This document shows, piece by piece, positions 6,434-14,555 of a DNA stretch of 17,423 bases (its first letter is position 1; each line of letters begins with the position of its first letter). Location of the stretch: NCBI GenBank assembly GCA_934132925.1, contig CAKPAL010000012.1:1-17423 (forward strand), read 5' to 3'. The position numbers were made by a program, and so were the translations under genes. This DNA comes from an uncultured Bacilli bacterium (lineage in GTDB: Bacteria > Bacillota_I > Bacilli_A > RF39 > UBA660). Under the pieces are notes generated by a model that did no database searches, was not told the origin of the DNA, and worked only from the letters and a program-made list of their open reading frames with translations.

Positions 6434-7161
6434 GTAAGTCCTAAATATATAACAGCCGCTAGTAAGAGAAGACCAAGAATCAAGAAGAAAACTTTTAAAC
6501 CAGTATGAGGCTTTTCTTCAAAGAAATCTTCTTCATCTTCAGCAAAATCTTTTTTAGTAAAATTAAATGATCCACTATAGAAGGTTTCACCCTCTTTTAT
6601 TTTCTTAATCATAGTAACATCTTCTTTAACAATTGGATCAGTAACTATAGTATTATCATTTCCTTTTAGGTCTACTAAGATATCTAATGGAAGAGAATCA
6701 GTATCACTTAAAGTTTTTTTACTTTCAATAACTGGAGTAGATACTTCCATCTCCTCTTTGTCTTCATCTTTGATATTAGCATCTTCTAGATTAGTTAAGA
6801 AATTAGTTTGAATTAGTTTCTTACCTTCGACAGCATTACGATTATTTACTTCATTTTTAGCAGTCTCCAATAAAACATTGATATCATATACCCTACTCTT
6901 ATCTTCTTTAGGAGGTTCTTCTAATACAGTGTTATCTCTAACAAATGTTTTTTCTAATTCTTTATTTTTTCGATATTCATCCCTACTAGAAATAATTTGT
7001 TTTAAGCCATTTAAATCTATTTCATTAGAATTATCTGGTATTGGTAAATTATCTAGATTATTTATATCTTTATATACATCTTTATATAATGATTCATTTC
7101 TTTTGCTTCTTTTATAATATTCAGGATTATCTTTATAATACTTTTCCATTCTACTTTCCAT
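6418..7161 (-). CDS. Tail-anchored acidic, largely disordered protein of unknown function
   Basis: The protein has 247 residues. The body (1-220) is rich in Glu, Asp, Lys and Asn with few hydrophobic clusters, so it is probably mostly disordered. A short Tyr/Lys-rich N-terminus (KYYKDNPEYYKRSKR) may be a helix. One hydrophobic helix sits at the very end (about 226-246) with only a few residues after it. This topology fits a tail-anchored protein with its body in the cytoplasm. The SD AGAGGTAA is well placed. The -10 TATTAT with extended TG (7188-7193) is plausible, but the -35 is weak. It is divergent from the ferredoxin gene. I recognise no family; scaffold or division-associated roles would be guesswork. 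Confidence 0.75.
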   Translation of the reverse strand: MESRMEKYYKDNPEYYKRSKRNESLYKDVYKDINNLDNLPIPDNSNEIDLNGLKQIISSRDEYRKNKELEKTFVRDNTVLEEPPKEDKSRVYDINVLLETAKNEVNNRNAVEGKKLIQTNFLTNLEDANIKDEDKEEMEVSTPVIESKKTLSDTDSLPLDILVDLKGNDNTIVTDPIVKEDVTMIKKIKEGETFYSGSFNFTKKDFAEDEEDFFEEKPHTGLKVFFLILGLLLLAAVIYLGLTKYVL

Positions 7162-7223
7162 AATATTACCTCTTCTACTCTATATATATAATAACATATT
7201 TTTTAAATAAATAAAAGATTTTA

Positions 7224-7253
7224 TTGCTTTTTTTTTATAAAATGGGTTATAAT
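7224..7253 (+). promoter_or_regulatory. Promoter of the ferredoxin gene
   Basis: -35 TTGCTT (7224-7229), 18-base spacer, -10 TATAAT (7248-7253). SD GAAAGGA at 7261-7267. Confidence 0.6.
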
Positions 7254-7276
7254 TGTTATAGAAAGGATTGATAATT

Positions 7277-7465
7277 ATGAAATTAAAAGTAAATAAAGAT
7301 AAATGTATTGGATGTGGACAATGTGTTAGTATTTGTGAAGATGTTTTTGACTTTGATGATGATAGCCTAGCAAAAGTTGTTCAAACTCCTGTTAAAGAGG
7401 AAAATATCGATGATGCTAATACCGCTGTTGAATCTTGCCCTACTGGTGCTATTGAAGAAGAATAA
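7277..7465 (+). CDS. Small [4Fe-4S] ferredoxin
   Basis: The protein has 62 residues. It is a one-cluster electron carrier of the Thermotoga/Clostridium small-ferredoxin type. Cluster ligands are C10-x2-C13-x2-C16 and C54 in the SCPTGAI motif; C20 is an extra Cys that in relatives forms a disulfide. The rest is acidic, as is usual. I chose the ATG at 7277: SD GAAAGGA ends 9 bases before it, whereas the in-frame TTG at 7268 would abut the SD. It stands alone with its own promoter; the redox partner is not in the window. Confidence 0.92.
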   Translation: MKLKVNKDKCIGCGQCVSICEDVFDFDDDSLAKVVQTPVKEENIDDANTAVESCPTGAIEEE

Positions 7466-7489
7466 TGTCTTCTTTTTTATCAAAATATT

Positions 7490-7516
7490 TTAGCAATCTC
7501 TGTTGACAATTGCTAA
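7490..7516 (+). promoter_or_regulatory. CIRCE-like operator (HrcA site) of clpB
   Basis: TTAGCAATC-N9-AATTGCTAA closely matches the CIRCE consensus TTAGCACTC-N9-GAGTGCTAA, with the exact 9-base spacing; 8/9 and 7/9 positions agree. The inverted repeat is perfect over 10 bp when read as 7488-7497 with 7509-7518. It covers the -35 of the clpB promoter. CIRCE is bound by the heat-shock repressor HrcA, and clpB is CIRCE-controlled in mycoplasmas, so heat-shock regulation is expected. Confidence 0.75.
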
Positions 7517-7530
7517 AAAAGTGATATAAT
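7503..7530 (+). promoter_or_regulatory. Strong sigma-A promoter of clpB
   Basis: -35 TTGACA (7503-7508), 16-base spacer, extended -10 TGATATAAT (core 7525-7530). The -35 lies inside the CIRCE-like repeat. Confidence 0.85.
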
Positions 7531-7560
7531 ATATATTGTATAAAAAGGAGGATGATAATT

Positions 7561-9684
7561 ATGAATATGAATAATCCATTTGAAGAAAACTTACAAAAAC
7601 CATTAGAAAAATATGGTAGAAACATTACTGATGCCGCTAAAGAAGGAAAAATTGATCCAGTTATCGGTAGAGATGATGAAATTAGAAGTATAACTAGAAT
7701 ATTATCTAGAAAAACAAAAAATAATCCTGTATTAATTGGTGAACCAGGTGTTGGTAAAACTGCTATTGTAGAAGGACTTGCCACTAGAATTATTAAAGGT
7801 GATGTTCCTAATAGTCTTAAAGATAAAACAATTTGGGAACTTGATATGGCAGCTTTAGTAGCAGGAGCTAAATATCGTGGTGAATTTGAAGAAAGACTTA
7901 AAGCTGTTCTTAAAGAAATTAAAGACTCTGAAGGTAATATTATTATGTTTATTGATGAAATACACATGATAGTAGGAGCTGGAGCTATTGAAGGAGCTAT
8001 GGATGCTGGTAATATGCTTAAACCAATGCTAGCTAGAGGTGAGATACATTGTATTGGTGCTACTACCTTAAATGAGTATAGAAAGTATATTGAAAAAGAT
8101 GCTGCTTTGGAAAGAAGATTTCAAAAAGTCCTTGTTAAGGAACCTACGGTTATCGATACTATTACTATACTTAGAGGTTTAAAACCTAAATTTGAAGTAT
8201 TTCATGGTGTTAATATCAAAGATAAAGCACTAGTAGCTGCTGCTACTCTATCTGATAGATATATTACTGATAGATTCTTACCAGATAAGGCTATTGATTT
8301 AATTGATGAGGCTGCTGCTACCATCAAAGTACAAATGGAATCTGTTCCTACTGAACTTGATAATCTAGAAAGAAGTATTATGCGACTTGAAATTGAAAAA
8401 GAAGCTTTAAAAAAAGAAAAAGATGATATATCAAAAAATAGATTAAGTAATATTGATGAAGAACTATTTAATCTTAAAGAACAAGAAAAATCTTTAAGAA
8501 ATAGATGGGAAGAAGAAAAAACAGTCAATACTAAAATCAGTAAAAAGAAAGAAGAAATTGATAATGCTAACTTTGCTTTAGAGAAGGCAGAAAATAATTA
8601 TGATTTAGAAGCTGCTGCTAAACTTAGACATGGTACTATTCCTAGACTTGAAAAGGAACTATCTGAACTTGAGAAAATTAATAAATCAGAAATATTATCT
8701 GATACAGTTGATGAAGAATCAGTAGCCGCTATTATATCAAAATGGACTAATATTCCAGTATCTAAACTTGCTGAAGGAGATAGGGAAAAAATATTACATC
8801 TAGAGGATAATATGAAAAAGAGAGTTAAAGGTCAAGATGAGGCTATTAAACTTGTTAGCGATGCTATTGTTCGTTCAAGAGCAGGTATTAAAGATCCTAA
8901 TAGACCTATTGGTTCGTTTATCTTCTTAGGTCCTACTGGTACTGGTAAGACTGAAGTAGCCAGAACATTAGCAGATGAACTTTTCGATGATGAAAGACAT
9001 ATGATTAGAATTGATATGTCGGAATATATGGAAAGTCATTCAGTTGCTAGGTTAATAGGAGCTCCTCCAGGATATGTTGGCTATGATGAAGGAGGCCAGC
9101 TTACAGAAGCAGTTAGAAGAAATCCCTACTCTATCATCTTATTTGATGAAATAGAAAAGGCTCACCATGATATCTTTAATGTTTTACTTCAGATACTTGA
9201 TGATGGTAGAATTACTGATGGTCAAGGTAGAACTGTTGATTTTAAGAATACGATTATTATTATGACTTCTAATCTTGGTAGTGAATATATTCTAGATGGC
9301 AATGATAATGCTAACGATATGGTTATGAGAGAACTTAGAAATACTTTCAAACCAGAATTCATTAATCGTATAGATGAAATAGTTATCTTTAAAGCTCTAA
9401 GTAAAGACACTATCTATGCTATACTTGATAAAATAATTAGTGATGTTGAATATCGTTTAAGAGATAAAATGCTTCATCTTGTTGTTAGTGATAAGGCTAA
9501 AGACTATATTGTCAGTGCTTCTTATGATGAAAAATATGGTGCTAGACCAATTAAGAGATTTGTTCAAAAGAATGTTGAAACTTTGATAGCAACCGCTATT
9601 ATAAATGATAAAATTAAATATAATAGTACTATCTATATTGATTATGATGGTAGTAAGTTGATTTTAAATGATAAAGAGAGTTAG
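7561..9684 (+). CDS. clpB: ClpB disaggregase lacking the N-terminal domain
   Basis: The protein has 707 residues. It is a hexameric AAA+ chaperone that, with the DnaK system, pulls proteins out of aggregates using ATP. The first AAA+ module has Walker A GEPGVGKT (60-67) and Walker B with D132-E133. A long coiled middle domain (about 280-400, many EKE/LE heptads) marks ClpB rather than ClpA/ClpX. The second AAA+ module has Walker A GPTGTGKT (457-464), Walker B D529-E530 and the sensor-2 motif GARPIKR. No IGF/LGF loop for ClpP is seen. The double Clp N-domain (about 140 residues) is absent. The sequence starts at the linker (KYGRNITDAAKEGK), as in mycoplasma ClpB, and the promoter lies directly upstream, so this is native. 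The start at 7561 is 9 bases after AAGGAGG; the in-frame ATG at 7552 abuts the SD. Confidence 0.95.
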   Translation: MNMNNPFEENLQKPLEKYGRNITDAAKEGKIDPVIGRDDEIRSITRILSRKTKNNPVLIGEPGVGKTAIVEGLATRIIKGDVPNSLKDKTIWELDMAALVAGAKYRGEFEERLKAVLKEIKDSEGNIIMFIDEIHMIVGAGAIEGAMDAGNMLKPMLARGEIHCIGATTLNEYRKYIEKDAALERRFQKVLVKEPTVIDTITILRGLKPKFEVFHGVNIKDKALVAAATLSDRYITDRFLPDKAIDLIDEAAATIKVQMESVPTELDNLERSIMRLEIEKEALKKEKDDISKNRLSNIDEELFNLKEQEKSLRNRWEEEKTVNTKISKKKEEIDNANFALEKAENNYDLEAAAKLRHGTIPRLEKELSELEKINKSEILSDTVDEESVAAIISKWTNIPVSKLAEGDREKILHLEDNMKKRVKGQDEAIKLVSDAIVRSRAGIKDPNRPIGSFIFLGPTGTGKTEVARTLADELFDDERHMIRIDMSEYMESHSVARLIGAPPGYVGYDEGGQLTEAVRRNPYSIILFDEIEKAHHDIFNVLLQILDDGRITDGQGRTVDFKNTIIIMTSNLGSEYILDGNDNANDMVMRELRNTFKPEFINRIDEIVIFKALSKDTIYAILDKIISDVEYRLRDKMLHLVVSDKAKDYIVSASYDEKYGARPIKRFVQKNVETLIATAIINDKIKYNSTIYIDYDGSKLILNDKES

Positions 9685-9701
9685 TAATAATTCTCTTTTT
9701 T
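9673..9701 (+). terminator. Terminator of clpB
   Basis: A 10-bp stem (9673-9682 with 9689-9698, one G-T) overlaps the stop codon and is followed by a T-run. Confidence 0.8.
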
Positions 9702-9717
9702 ATATTTAAAATATTTT

Positions 9718-9778
9718 AATTATGGAGACTACAGGCTCCATAATTCCTAATGAAGACTTATTTATGAGGCTTCATAGG
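9718..9778. repeat. Two related tandem hairpins between clpB and pheT
   Basis: The first is a 10-bp perfect stem (9718-9727 with 9736-9745). The second is a 9-bp stem with one bulged A (9746-9755 with 9770-9778). Both share the layout ATG-RAG-ACT...GGCTYCAT, and the R/Y change is compensated in the stem (GGAG/CTCC versus GAAG/CTTC). Neither has a clear T-run, so they are extra to the two flanking terminators. Confidence 0.5.
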
Positions 9779-9779
9779 C

Positions 9780-9803
9780 AAAAAAAGAAGATGTTACTCT
9801 TCT
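9780..9803 (-). terminator. Terminator of the pheS-pheT operon
   Basis: In minus RNA a 6-bp stem AGAAGA/UCUUCU with a 6-base loop overlaps the pheT stop and is followed by a run of seven or more U. Confidence 0.65.
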
Positions 9804-12217
9804 CTTAATATAATATTTAATTTCTTTCCTAGTACTTTTAAAATACCTCCTACTTTACTTGTAATTTGCTCAGTAGTCATAGTACTATCATTATTACCAA
9901 TTTTTACTCTTAAAGTAATAGACTTCTTACCTTCTGGAATCTTATCTCCATTATATTCTTCAATAAAGATAAGTTCTTTTACCATTGGTTTAATAATTTC
10001 TTTAATTTGCTCCCAAGTTATGTCGGTGTCTACTAGTAAAGATAAATCTTTCTCTACTAATGGGAATAATGGCAATCTAGTATATTTATTTGTTCTAGAC
10101 TTAAATGGTACAAGTTTGTCAAATTCTATTTCAAAGATGGCAATATTAGTTCTCTTGATACCAGCTTCATTCATAGTTGGAACCGCTACTAGAGATATTG
10201 TTCCTACCTCTTCTTCACCATGATAGATATTTAGATAAACTTCTTTATCAGCCCAAGTTGGCTTTTCTTCTTGTTTAAAAGTAATTTCTTCCATGTGATT
10301 ATAAGATGACATTTCTTCTAAAACGCCTTTTAATTCAAAGAAGATATCTTTTGGATCTTTACCTACAATAGCCCCTGATAACATTTTTTTATGAATTGGC
10401 AATACTTCTTCTTCAGTAGATTCATGATATTCACCTTTTTCATATACTTCAGTCATTTCAAATATTTTAAATGTTTCAAAGTATCTTAAGTTTTTACTTA
10501 CTACTTCAAGTAAACCTGGAACTAATGAACATCTTAATATACTTAATTCTGGTGATGGTGGTGTTGCTAATCTTTCACATCTATTTGTATCTATTTTAGC
10601 AGCCTTAATATATTTTTCATCAATCCAAGGATATGTAAATATTTCATTAAAACCACATCTATAAGCAAGATATTCTCTTAATCTTCTTTCTAAAGTTACT
10701 TTAGGTTCATTAACACAATGAGTAAAGTTAACTGGTAATGGTTTAGCCTTAAAGTTTTCATAACCAAATATTCTAGCAATATCACCCATAACATCATCAC
10801 GCATTGAAACATCACCAGTACTTCTCCAAGTAGGTACTACTACTTTGAAAGTATTATTTTCATAATTAACACTATAACCTAGTCTAGTTAAAATATCAAT
10901 TATTTCTTTTTCTTCTAATACAGTTCCTAGTCTAGTATCTAAAAAGTCTTTAGTTACTTCTACTAACTCATTTTTAGTTGGACTTGGATAATTGTCTCCG
11001 AAAGAAACAACCTTTGATTCTGGATATATTTCTTTAAATAGTTCTAATGCTAAAGCTAACCCTTCATCTACTCTTTGAGTATCAATATTCTTTTCATATC
11101 TAATTGAAGCATCAGTTTTTTCATCAAATCTCTTACCAGTATTTCTAATAGTGGCCGCAGTAAAATTAGCTATTTCTAATACTATTCCTTTAGTATCTGG
11201 TAGGATAGAGTCTTTCTTACCACCCTTAATACCCGCTAGTGCCATTGGTTCCTTAGTATCACATATTACTAAATCATCAGTAGTAAGTTTAATGCCATTA
11301 TCATCTAATAGTAATAATTCTTCATTTTCTTTAGCAGTCCTTACTATTATCCTTTCGCCTTCTACATGAGTTTTATCGAAAGCATGTAATGGTTGCCCTA
11401 CAGCCATCATAACATAATTTGTTATATCAACGATAGCATTTATTGGTCTCATACCACCATTTATTAATGCTGTTTGCATCCATAATGGAGATGGCTTTAC
11501 ATACACATTATCTATTTCAACAGCAGAATATCTAGGACATTTTGTTTTGTCTTCAATTTCTATGTCATATTTTTTTAAATTCTTATCTAGCTTTGCTTTT
11601 GGTAATGCTTTTAGTGGTACTTTATAAATAGTCGATAATTCTCTAGCTATGCCATAGTGGCCCCATAAATCTGGTCTATTAGTAAGAGACTTATTATCTA
11701 TTTCTAATACTGTGTCGTTCATACCAATAACATCCGCTATTGAGTCTCCTACAGCACAAGGAATATCTGATAAGTCAACAATTTCACTTTCATCTTTTGG
11801 TGGAAAATAACCTTCTAAATATACTTCGGTTGCTCCACAAATCATACCATAGGAAGTTTCTCCTCTCATTTTTGTTTCTTTTATTTTTACTAATTCACCT
11901 TCTCCATGCCAATAAACTTCTGCTCCTGGCTTAGAAATTACTACCTTTTCCCCTACATATAGGTTAGAACCTCCACAGACAATTTGAACAGGAGTCTCTT
12001 CACCAATATCAACCATACATACTTTTAAAGTGTCAGCATTTGGATGTTTTTTGACTTCTAGTATTTGACCTACTATTATATCATGGAACTTACTAGCAGT
12101 ATCAATAACATCTTCTACTTCAACTGTTCTCATAGTTAAATCATAAGATAATTCTTTGTTTGTTATATTCTTTGGTAAATCTACATATTTTTTTACCCAA
12201 TTTAATGATACTCTCAT
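9794..12217 (-). CDS. pheT: Phenylalanyl-tRNA synthetase beta subunit
   Basis: The protein has 807 residues, the usual bacterial length. It forms the alpha2-beta2 PheRS that charges tRNA-Phe; the beta subunit binds tRNA and edits Tyr-tRNA-Phe. The N-terminus MRVSLNWVKKYVDL is typical. A tRNA-binding OB domain (about 40-150, with IIVGQILEVKKHPNADTLKV) is followed by the B3/B4 editing region (about 210-380, with HAFDKTHVEG), the B5 domain (about 400-480), a catalytic-like domain with LSILRCSLVPGLLEV, and the C-terminal ferredoxin-fold anticodon-binding domain (about 713-805). The start is supported by AAGGAGG, and pheS ends 11 bases upstream. It is the last gene of the T-box-controlled operon. 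Confidence 0.97.
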   Translation of the reverse strand: MRVSLNWVKKYVDLPKNITNKELSYDLTMRTVEVEDVIDTASKFHDIIVGQILEVKKHPNADTLKVCMVDIGEETPVQIVCGGSNLYVGEKVVISKPGAEVYWHGEGELVKIKETKMRGETSYGMICGATEVYLEGYFPPKDESEIVDLSDIPCAVGDSIADVIGMNDTVLEIDNKSLTNRPDLWGHYGIARELSTIYKVPLKALPKAKLDKNLKKYDIEIEDKTKCPRYSAVEIDNVYVKPSPLWMQTALINGGMRPINAIVDITNYVMMAVGQPLHAFDKTHVEGERIIVRTAKENEELLLLDDNGIKLTTDDLVICDTKEPMALAGIKGGKKDSILPDTKGIVLEIANFTAATIRNTGKRFDEKTDASIRYEKNIDTQRVDEGLALALELFKEIYPESKVVSFGDNYPSPTKNELVEVTKDFLDTRLGTVLEEKEIIDILTRLGYSVNYENNTFKVVVPTWRSTGDVSMRDDVMGDIARIFGYENFKAKPLPVNFTHCVNEPKVTLERRLREYLAYRCGFNEIFTYPWIDEKYIKAAKIDTNRCERLATPPSPELSILRCSLVPGLLEVVSKNLRYFETFKIFEMTEVYEKGEYHESTEEEVLPIHKKMLSGAIVGKDPKDIFFELKGVLEEMSSYNHMEEITFKQEEKPTWADKEVYLNIYHGEEEVGTISLVAVPTMNEAGIKRTNIAIFEIEFDKLVPFKSRTNKYTRLPLFPLVEKDLSLLVDTDITWEQIKEIIKPMVKELIFIEEYNGDKIPEGKKSITLRVKIGNNDSTMTTEQITSKVGGILKVLGKKLNIILREE

Positions 12218-12228
12218 TGTTTTCCTCC

Positions 12229-13269
12229 TTATTTAAACTCTTTTAGGAATCTTAAATCCCCACTATGAAATAGTCTTACATCATCTATTCCATATCTCAT
12301 CATTACTAATCTATCTAATCCAATATTGATATAGAACCCTGTCCATTCATTTGGATCTAATCCAGCACTTTTTAATACATTAGGATGAATTACTCCTCCT
12401 GGCATAACCTCAATCCAACCATTGTGATTACATACTTTGCAACCTTTACCGTCACATACTAAGCATTCCATATCTATTTCATATCCTGGTTCCGTAAATG
12501 GGAAGAATCCTTCTCTCATACGTACATTTACTTTTCTTCCAAATACTTTTTCTAATATTGTTTCAATCATTACCTTTCCTGAAGCAAATGATAAATCCTT
12601 ATCTACGATTAAGGCTTCATATTGGAAGAAAGCTCTTTCATGACGAGCATCAGTAGTCTCGTTTCGATATACTCTTCCTGGATATACGAATCTAGCAGGA
12701 GCACCATGCTTTAATAAATAACGAACTGAACCTCCTGTTAAATGTGGACGAAGACATAATCTTTCTTCAGCTGATTTATCCTCAGTTCCTTCAATCCAAT
12801 AGGTGTCCATTGATTGTCTAGCAGGATGATCTTTAGGGAAATTTAAATTATCAAAAGCAAACTTCTCACTACTTATATCATTTTCACTATATACTTCAAA
12901 TCCTAATGATAAAAAGGCATCATTTAAATCATAACACATCTGTGTAATAGGATGTAATGCTCCTTCACTAGGTAATTTCTTTCCTGGTAAAGTTATATCT
13001 ATTTTTTCATCTGTTACACCGGTGTTATTTATAATTTCTTCTTCTCTTTCTTTTAATTTTTCATCAAAGAATTTCTTTATTTCATTAGCTCTCATTCCTA
13101 CTTTTTTCTTCATTTCAGCATCTAATGTTCCAAGTAATTTTAAAACATCAGTAAGTGAACTCTTCTTTCCCAATAATTCTCTTTTGATATCTTCTAAATC
13201 TTTGATATTATTAGTTTCTCTTATTCTATCTAATCCTTTATTTTTTATTTCTTCTAATTTTTCTAACAT
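12229..13269 (-). CDS. pheS: Phenylalanyl-tRNA synthetase alpha subunit
   Basis: The protein has 346 residues. It is the catalytic class II subunit that activates Phe and charges tRNA-Phe with PheT. An N-terminal coiled arm (about 1-80) contacts tRNA. The catalytic core has motif 2 TTDARHERAFFQYEALIVD and motif 3 GLDRLVMMRYGIDDVR; the Cys-rich CLVCDGKGCKVC loop is a family trait. I place the start at the ATG giving MLEKLEE: AAGGAGG lies 5 bases before it, whereas the ATG 18 bases upstream has the SD inside its own coding sequence and would overlap the preceding gene. It is the second gene of the operon, between the 95-residue ORF and pheT. Confidence 0.97.
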   Translation of the reverse strand: MLEKLEEIKNKGLDRIRETNNIKDLEDIKRELLGKKSSLTDVLKLLGTLDAEMKKKVGMRANEIKKFFDEKLKEREEEIINNTGVTDEKIDITLPGKKLPSEGALHPITQMCYDLNDAFLSLGFEVYSENDISSEKFAFDNLNFPKDHPARQSMDTYWIEGTEDKSAEERLCLRPHLTGGSVRYLLKHGAPARFVYPGRVYRNETTDARHERAFFQYEALIVDKDLSFASGKVMIETILEKVFGRKVNVRMREGFFPFTEPGYEIDMECLVCDGKGCKVCNHNGWIEVMPGGVIHPNVLKSAGLDPNEWTGFYINIGLDRLVMMRYGIDDVRLFHSGDLRFLKEFK

Positions 13270-13279
13270 AATTTCCTCC

Positions 13280-13567
13280 TTATACACTTTCTAGAAGCAT
13301 TATTACTTCTTCTTTAGTCAATTTCTTTTCATACTCTTTTATCTTCTTTAAATAGTCATTGTGACTTATGGTAAGTTCCTCTAGAGAATCATATACAACT
13401 TTATCAATATCCTTAACTCCATATTTTATTAAATATTTTATATTTAAGTCAGTATCAATATAGTTATTTTCTACTAGTGAAAGTACATAATCACTTTTAT
13501 TTTTTAAAATCTTTTTATATGTTTCATTAGAGACATATCTGAGTAAATAATCTATTTTATAATTCAT
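13280..13567 (-). CDS. Unknown 95-residue protein in the Phe T-box operon
   Basis: A small protein encoded between the T-box and pheS, with a good SD (AAGGTGG, 6 bases before ATG) and its stop only 10 bases before the pheS start. It must therefore share the Phe-responsive transcript. It is predicted largely helical: Tyr/Lys/Leu-rich, with a repeated pattern of short helices (YLLRYV, YVLSLV, YLIKYG) and a Lys/Glu-rich amphipathic helix near the end (about 68-92). There is no Cys, no signal peptide and no membrane helix, so it is probably cytoplasmic. The first half loosely recalls HEAT- or ankyrin-like helical pairs, but I recognise no family. It is not a leader peptide: Phe is absent. Confidence 0.75.
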   Translation of the reverse strand: MNYKIDYLLRYVSNETYKKILKNKSDYVLSLVENNYIDTDLNIKYLIKYGVKDIDKVVYDSLEELTISHNDYLKKIKEYEKKLTKEEVIMLLESV

Positions 13568-13581
13568 TTATCCACCTTCTT

Positions 13582-13790
13582 TTATATATTAAAAAAGATG
13601 ATACCTAAAAGGACGAAATATTTCCGCGGTACCACCTTTCTTTATAACTAATGTTATACTCTTATAATCGATAACCTGATTAACGGTTAAAACTAAAGGG
13701 TGAATTCATATTAGATATTTTATTAGGCTTCCACCATTCCTAACTCTCTATTAAACTTCTCTAATATTACTACTTCCTTATTATTGTCTT
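13582..13790 (-). ncRNA. T-box riboswitch, phenylalanine-specific (leader of pheS-pheT)
   Basis: The minus strand has the T-box signature GGUGGUACCGCGG followed by UUUCGUCCUUU. Stem I carries a distal TTAGG/CCTAA helix around AAUGGUGGAAG. Its 3' side has GAAUUCACC, with specifier codon UUC (13704-13702), matching tRNA-Phe(GAA). Antiterminator: AAGG of the T-box with CCUU. Competing terminator: GGUGGUACC with GGUAUCAUC (two G-U pairs), then U6 at about 13590. Uncharged tRNA-Phe would stabilise the antiterminator and switch on the operon. The promoter is not clear and probably lies in the 3' end of the upstream gene. Confidence 0.93.
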
Positions 13791-14529
13791 ATTTTCTATT
13801 TATACATCTAAATAATCTCTTTACTTCAGTACTTTGATTAGTTAGAATATCTTTTTTTTCTTCACTATAATAGCCACTACTAATGCTAGGAAAATTATAA
13901 TTAAAACCATATCTATTTATATAATCTATTATAGCACATTTTAAATAATAGGCTCTTTTACTATCATCCATACTTTGCATAGCATAGAATGGTTCTATTT
14001 TAGCAAGTTTACGAATATGTTCTTCTCGCAATGAAGTACTATCATAAGGATATACCTCTTTAGCATCAATCTCTCCCATAAAGATATCATCTAATACCGT
14101 ATTTAAAAGAGTTTGTCTATATTCAAAACGATACTTTGGATTATTAACTAATTCATTACATAGTATATCTATTACTTTAGCTGTTTGAGGTTCTGCTGCT
14201 AAAGTAGTAAATCTACTTAGGTTATCTAATCTGTATATATCATTATTTAAGTCTTTAGTAATTAAAAGACTAGCTAATGATGTATCATATTTAGCTATAG
14301 CTGAATATTCTATTTCTTTTGGATACATAGAACATACTGCATGTGATATAATTTCATCTTCTTGAATATATTTAAACTCATGTCTTAATATACTATCCTT
14401 ATTATAATAATTATTATATTCTATACATAAAGCCTCAATAGCTTTAGCATATAGATATAATTTGATATTGGCTCCCATATCTTGCATTTTATATAAATCA
14501 TCCATCGATGGCATAAATATTTTTTTCAT
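13789..14529 (-). CDS. Unknown 246-residue cytoplasmic protein
   Basis: A helix-rich soluble protein with many Tyr, Leu, Asp and Asn residues, no signal peptide and no membrane segment. Recurrent patterns are IKLYLYAKAIEAL near the N-terminus, a middle part with FTTLAAEPQTAKVIDILCNEL, and YYLKCAIIDYINRYGFNYNF near the end. I recognise no catalytic motif or family. It lies 26 bases downstream of frr, so it is probably in the frr operon, and it ends where the Phe T-box leader begins. Its SD is unusual: GAGGGGGG, a run of six G in an AT-rich region, about 11 bases before the ATG. The gene appears real given its length and its clean fit between neighbours. Confidence 0.75.
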   Translation of the reverse strand: MKKIFMPSMDDLYKMQDMGANIKLYLYAKAIEALCIEYNNYYNKDSILRHEFKYIQEDEIISHAVCSMYPKEIEYSAIAKYDTSLASLLITKDLNNDIYRLDNLSRFTTLAAEPQTAKVIDILCNELVNNPKYRFEYRQTLLNTVLDDIFMGEIDAKEVYPYDSTSLREEHIRKLAKIEPFYAMQSMDDSKRAYYLKCAIIDYINRYGFNYNFPSISSGYYSEEKKDILTNQSTEVKRLFRCINRK

Positions 14530-14555
14530 AATTAATTTTTCCCCCCTCTAATTAA

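Noticed and set aside
7449..7967. 172-codon open frame on the minus strand over the start of clpB
   Set aside because: It is antisense to clear clpB coding sequence and its promoter, shows the Leu/Ser/Ile-rich composition of a shadow frame, and has no SD.
13022..13294. 90-codon plus-strand frame across the start of pheS
   Set aside because: Antisense to pheS, Ser/Phe/Leu-rich shadow composition.
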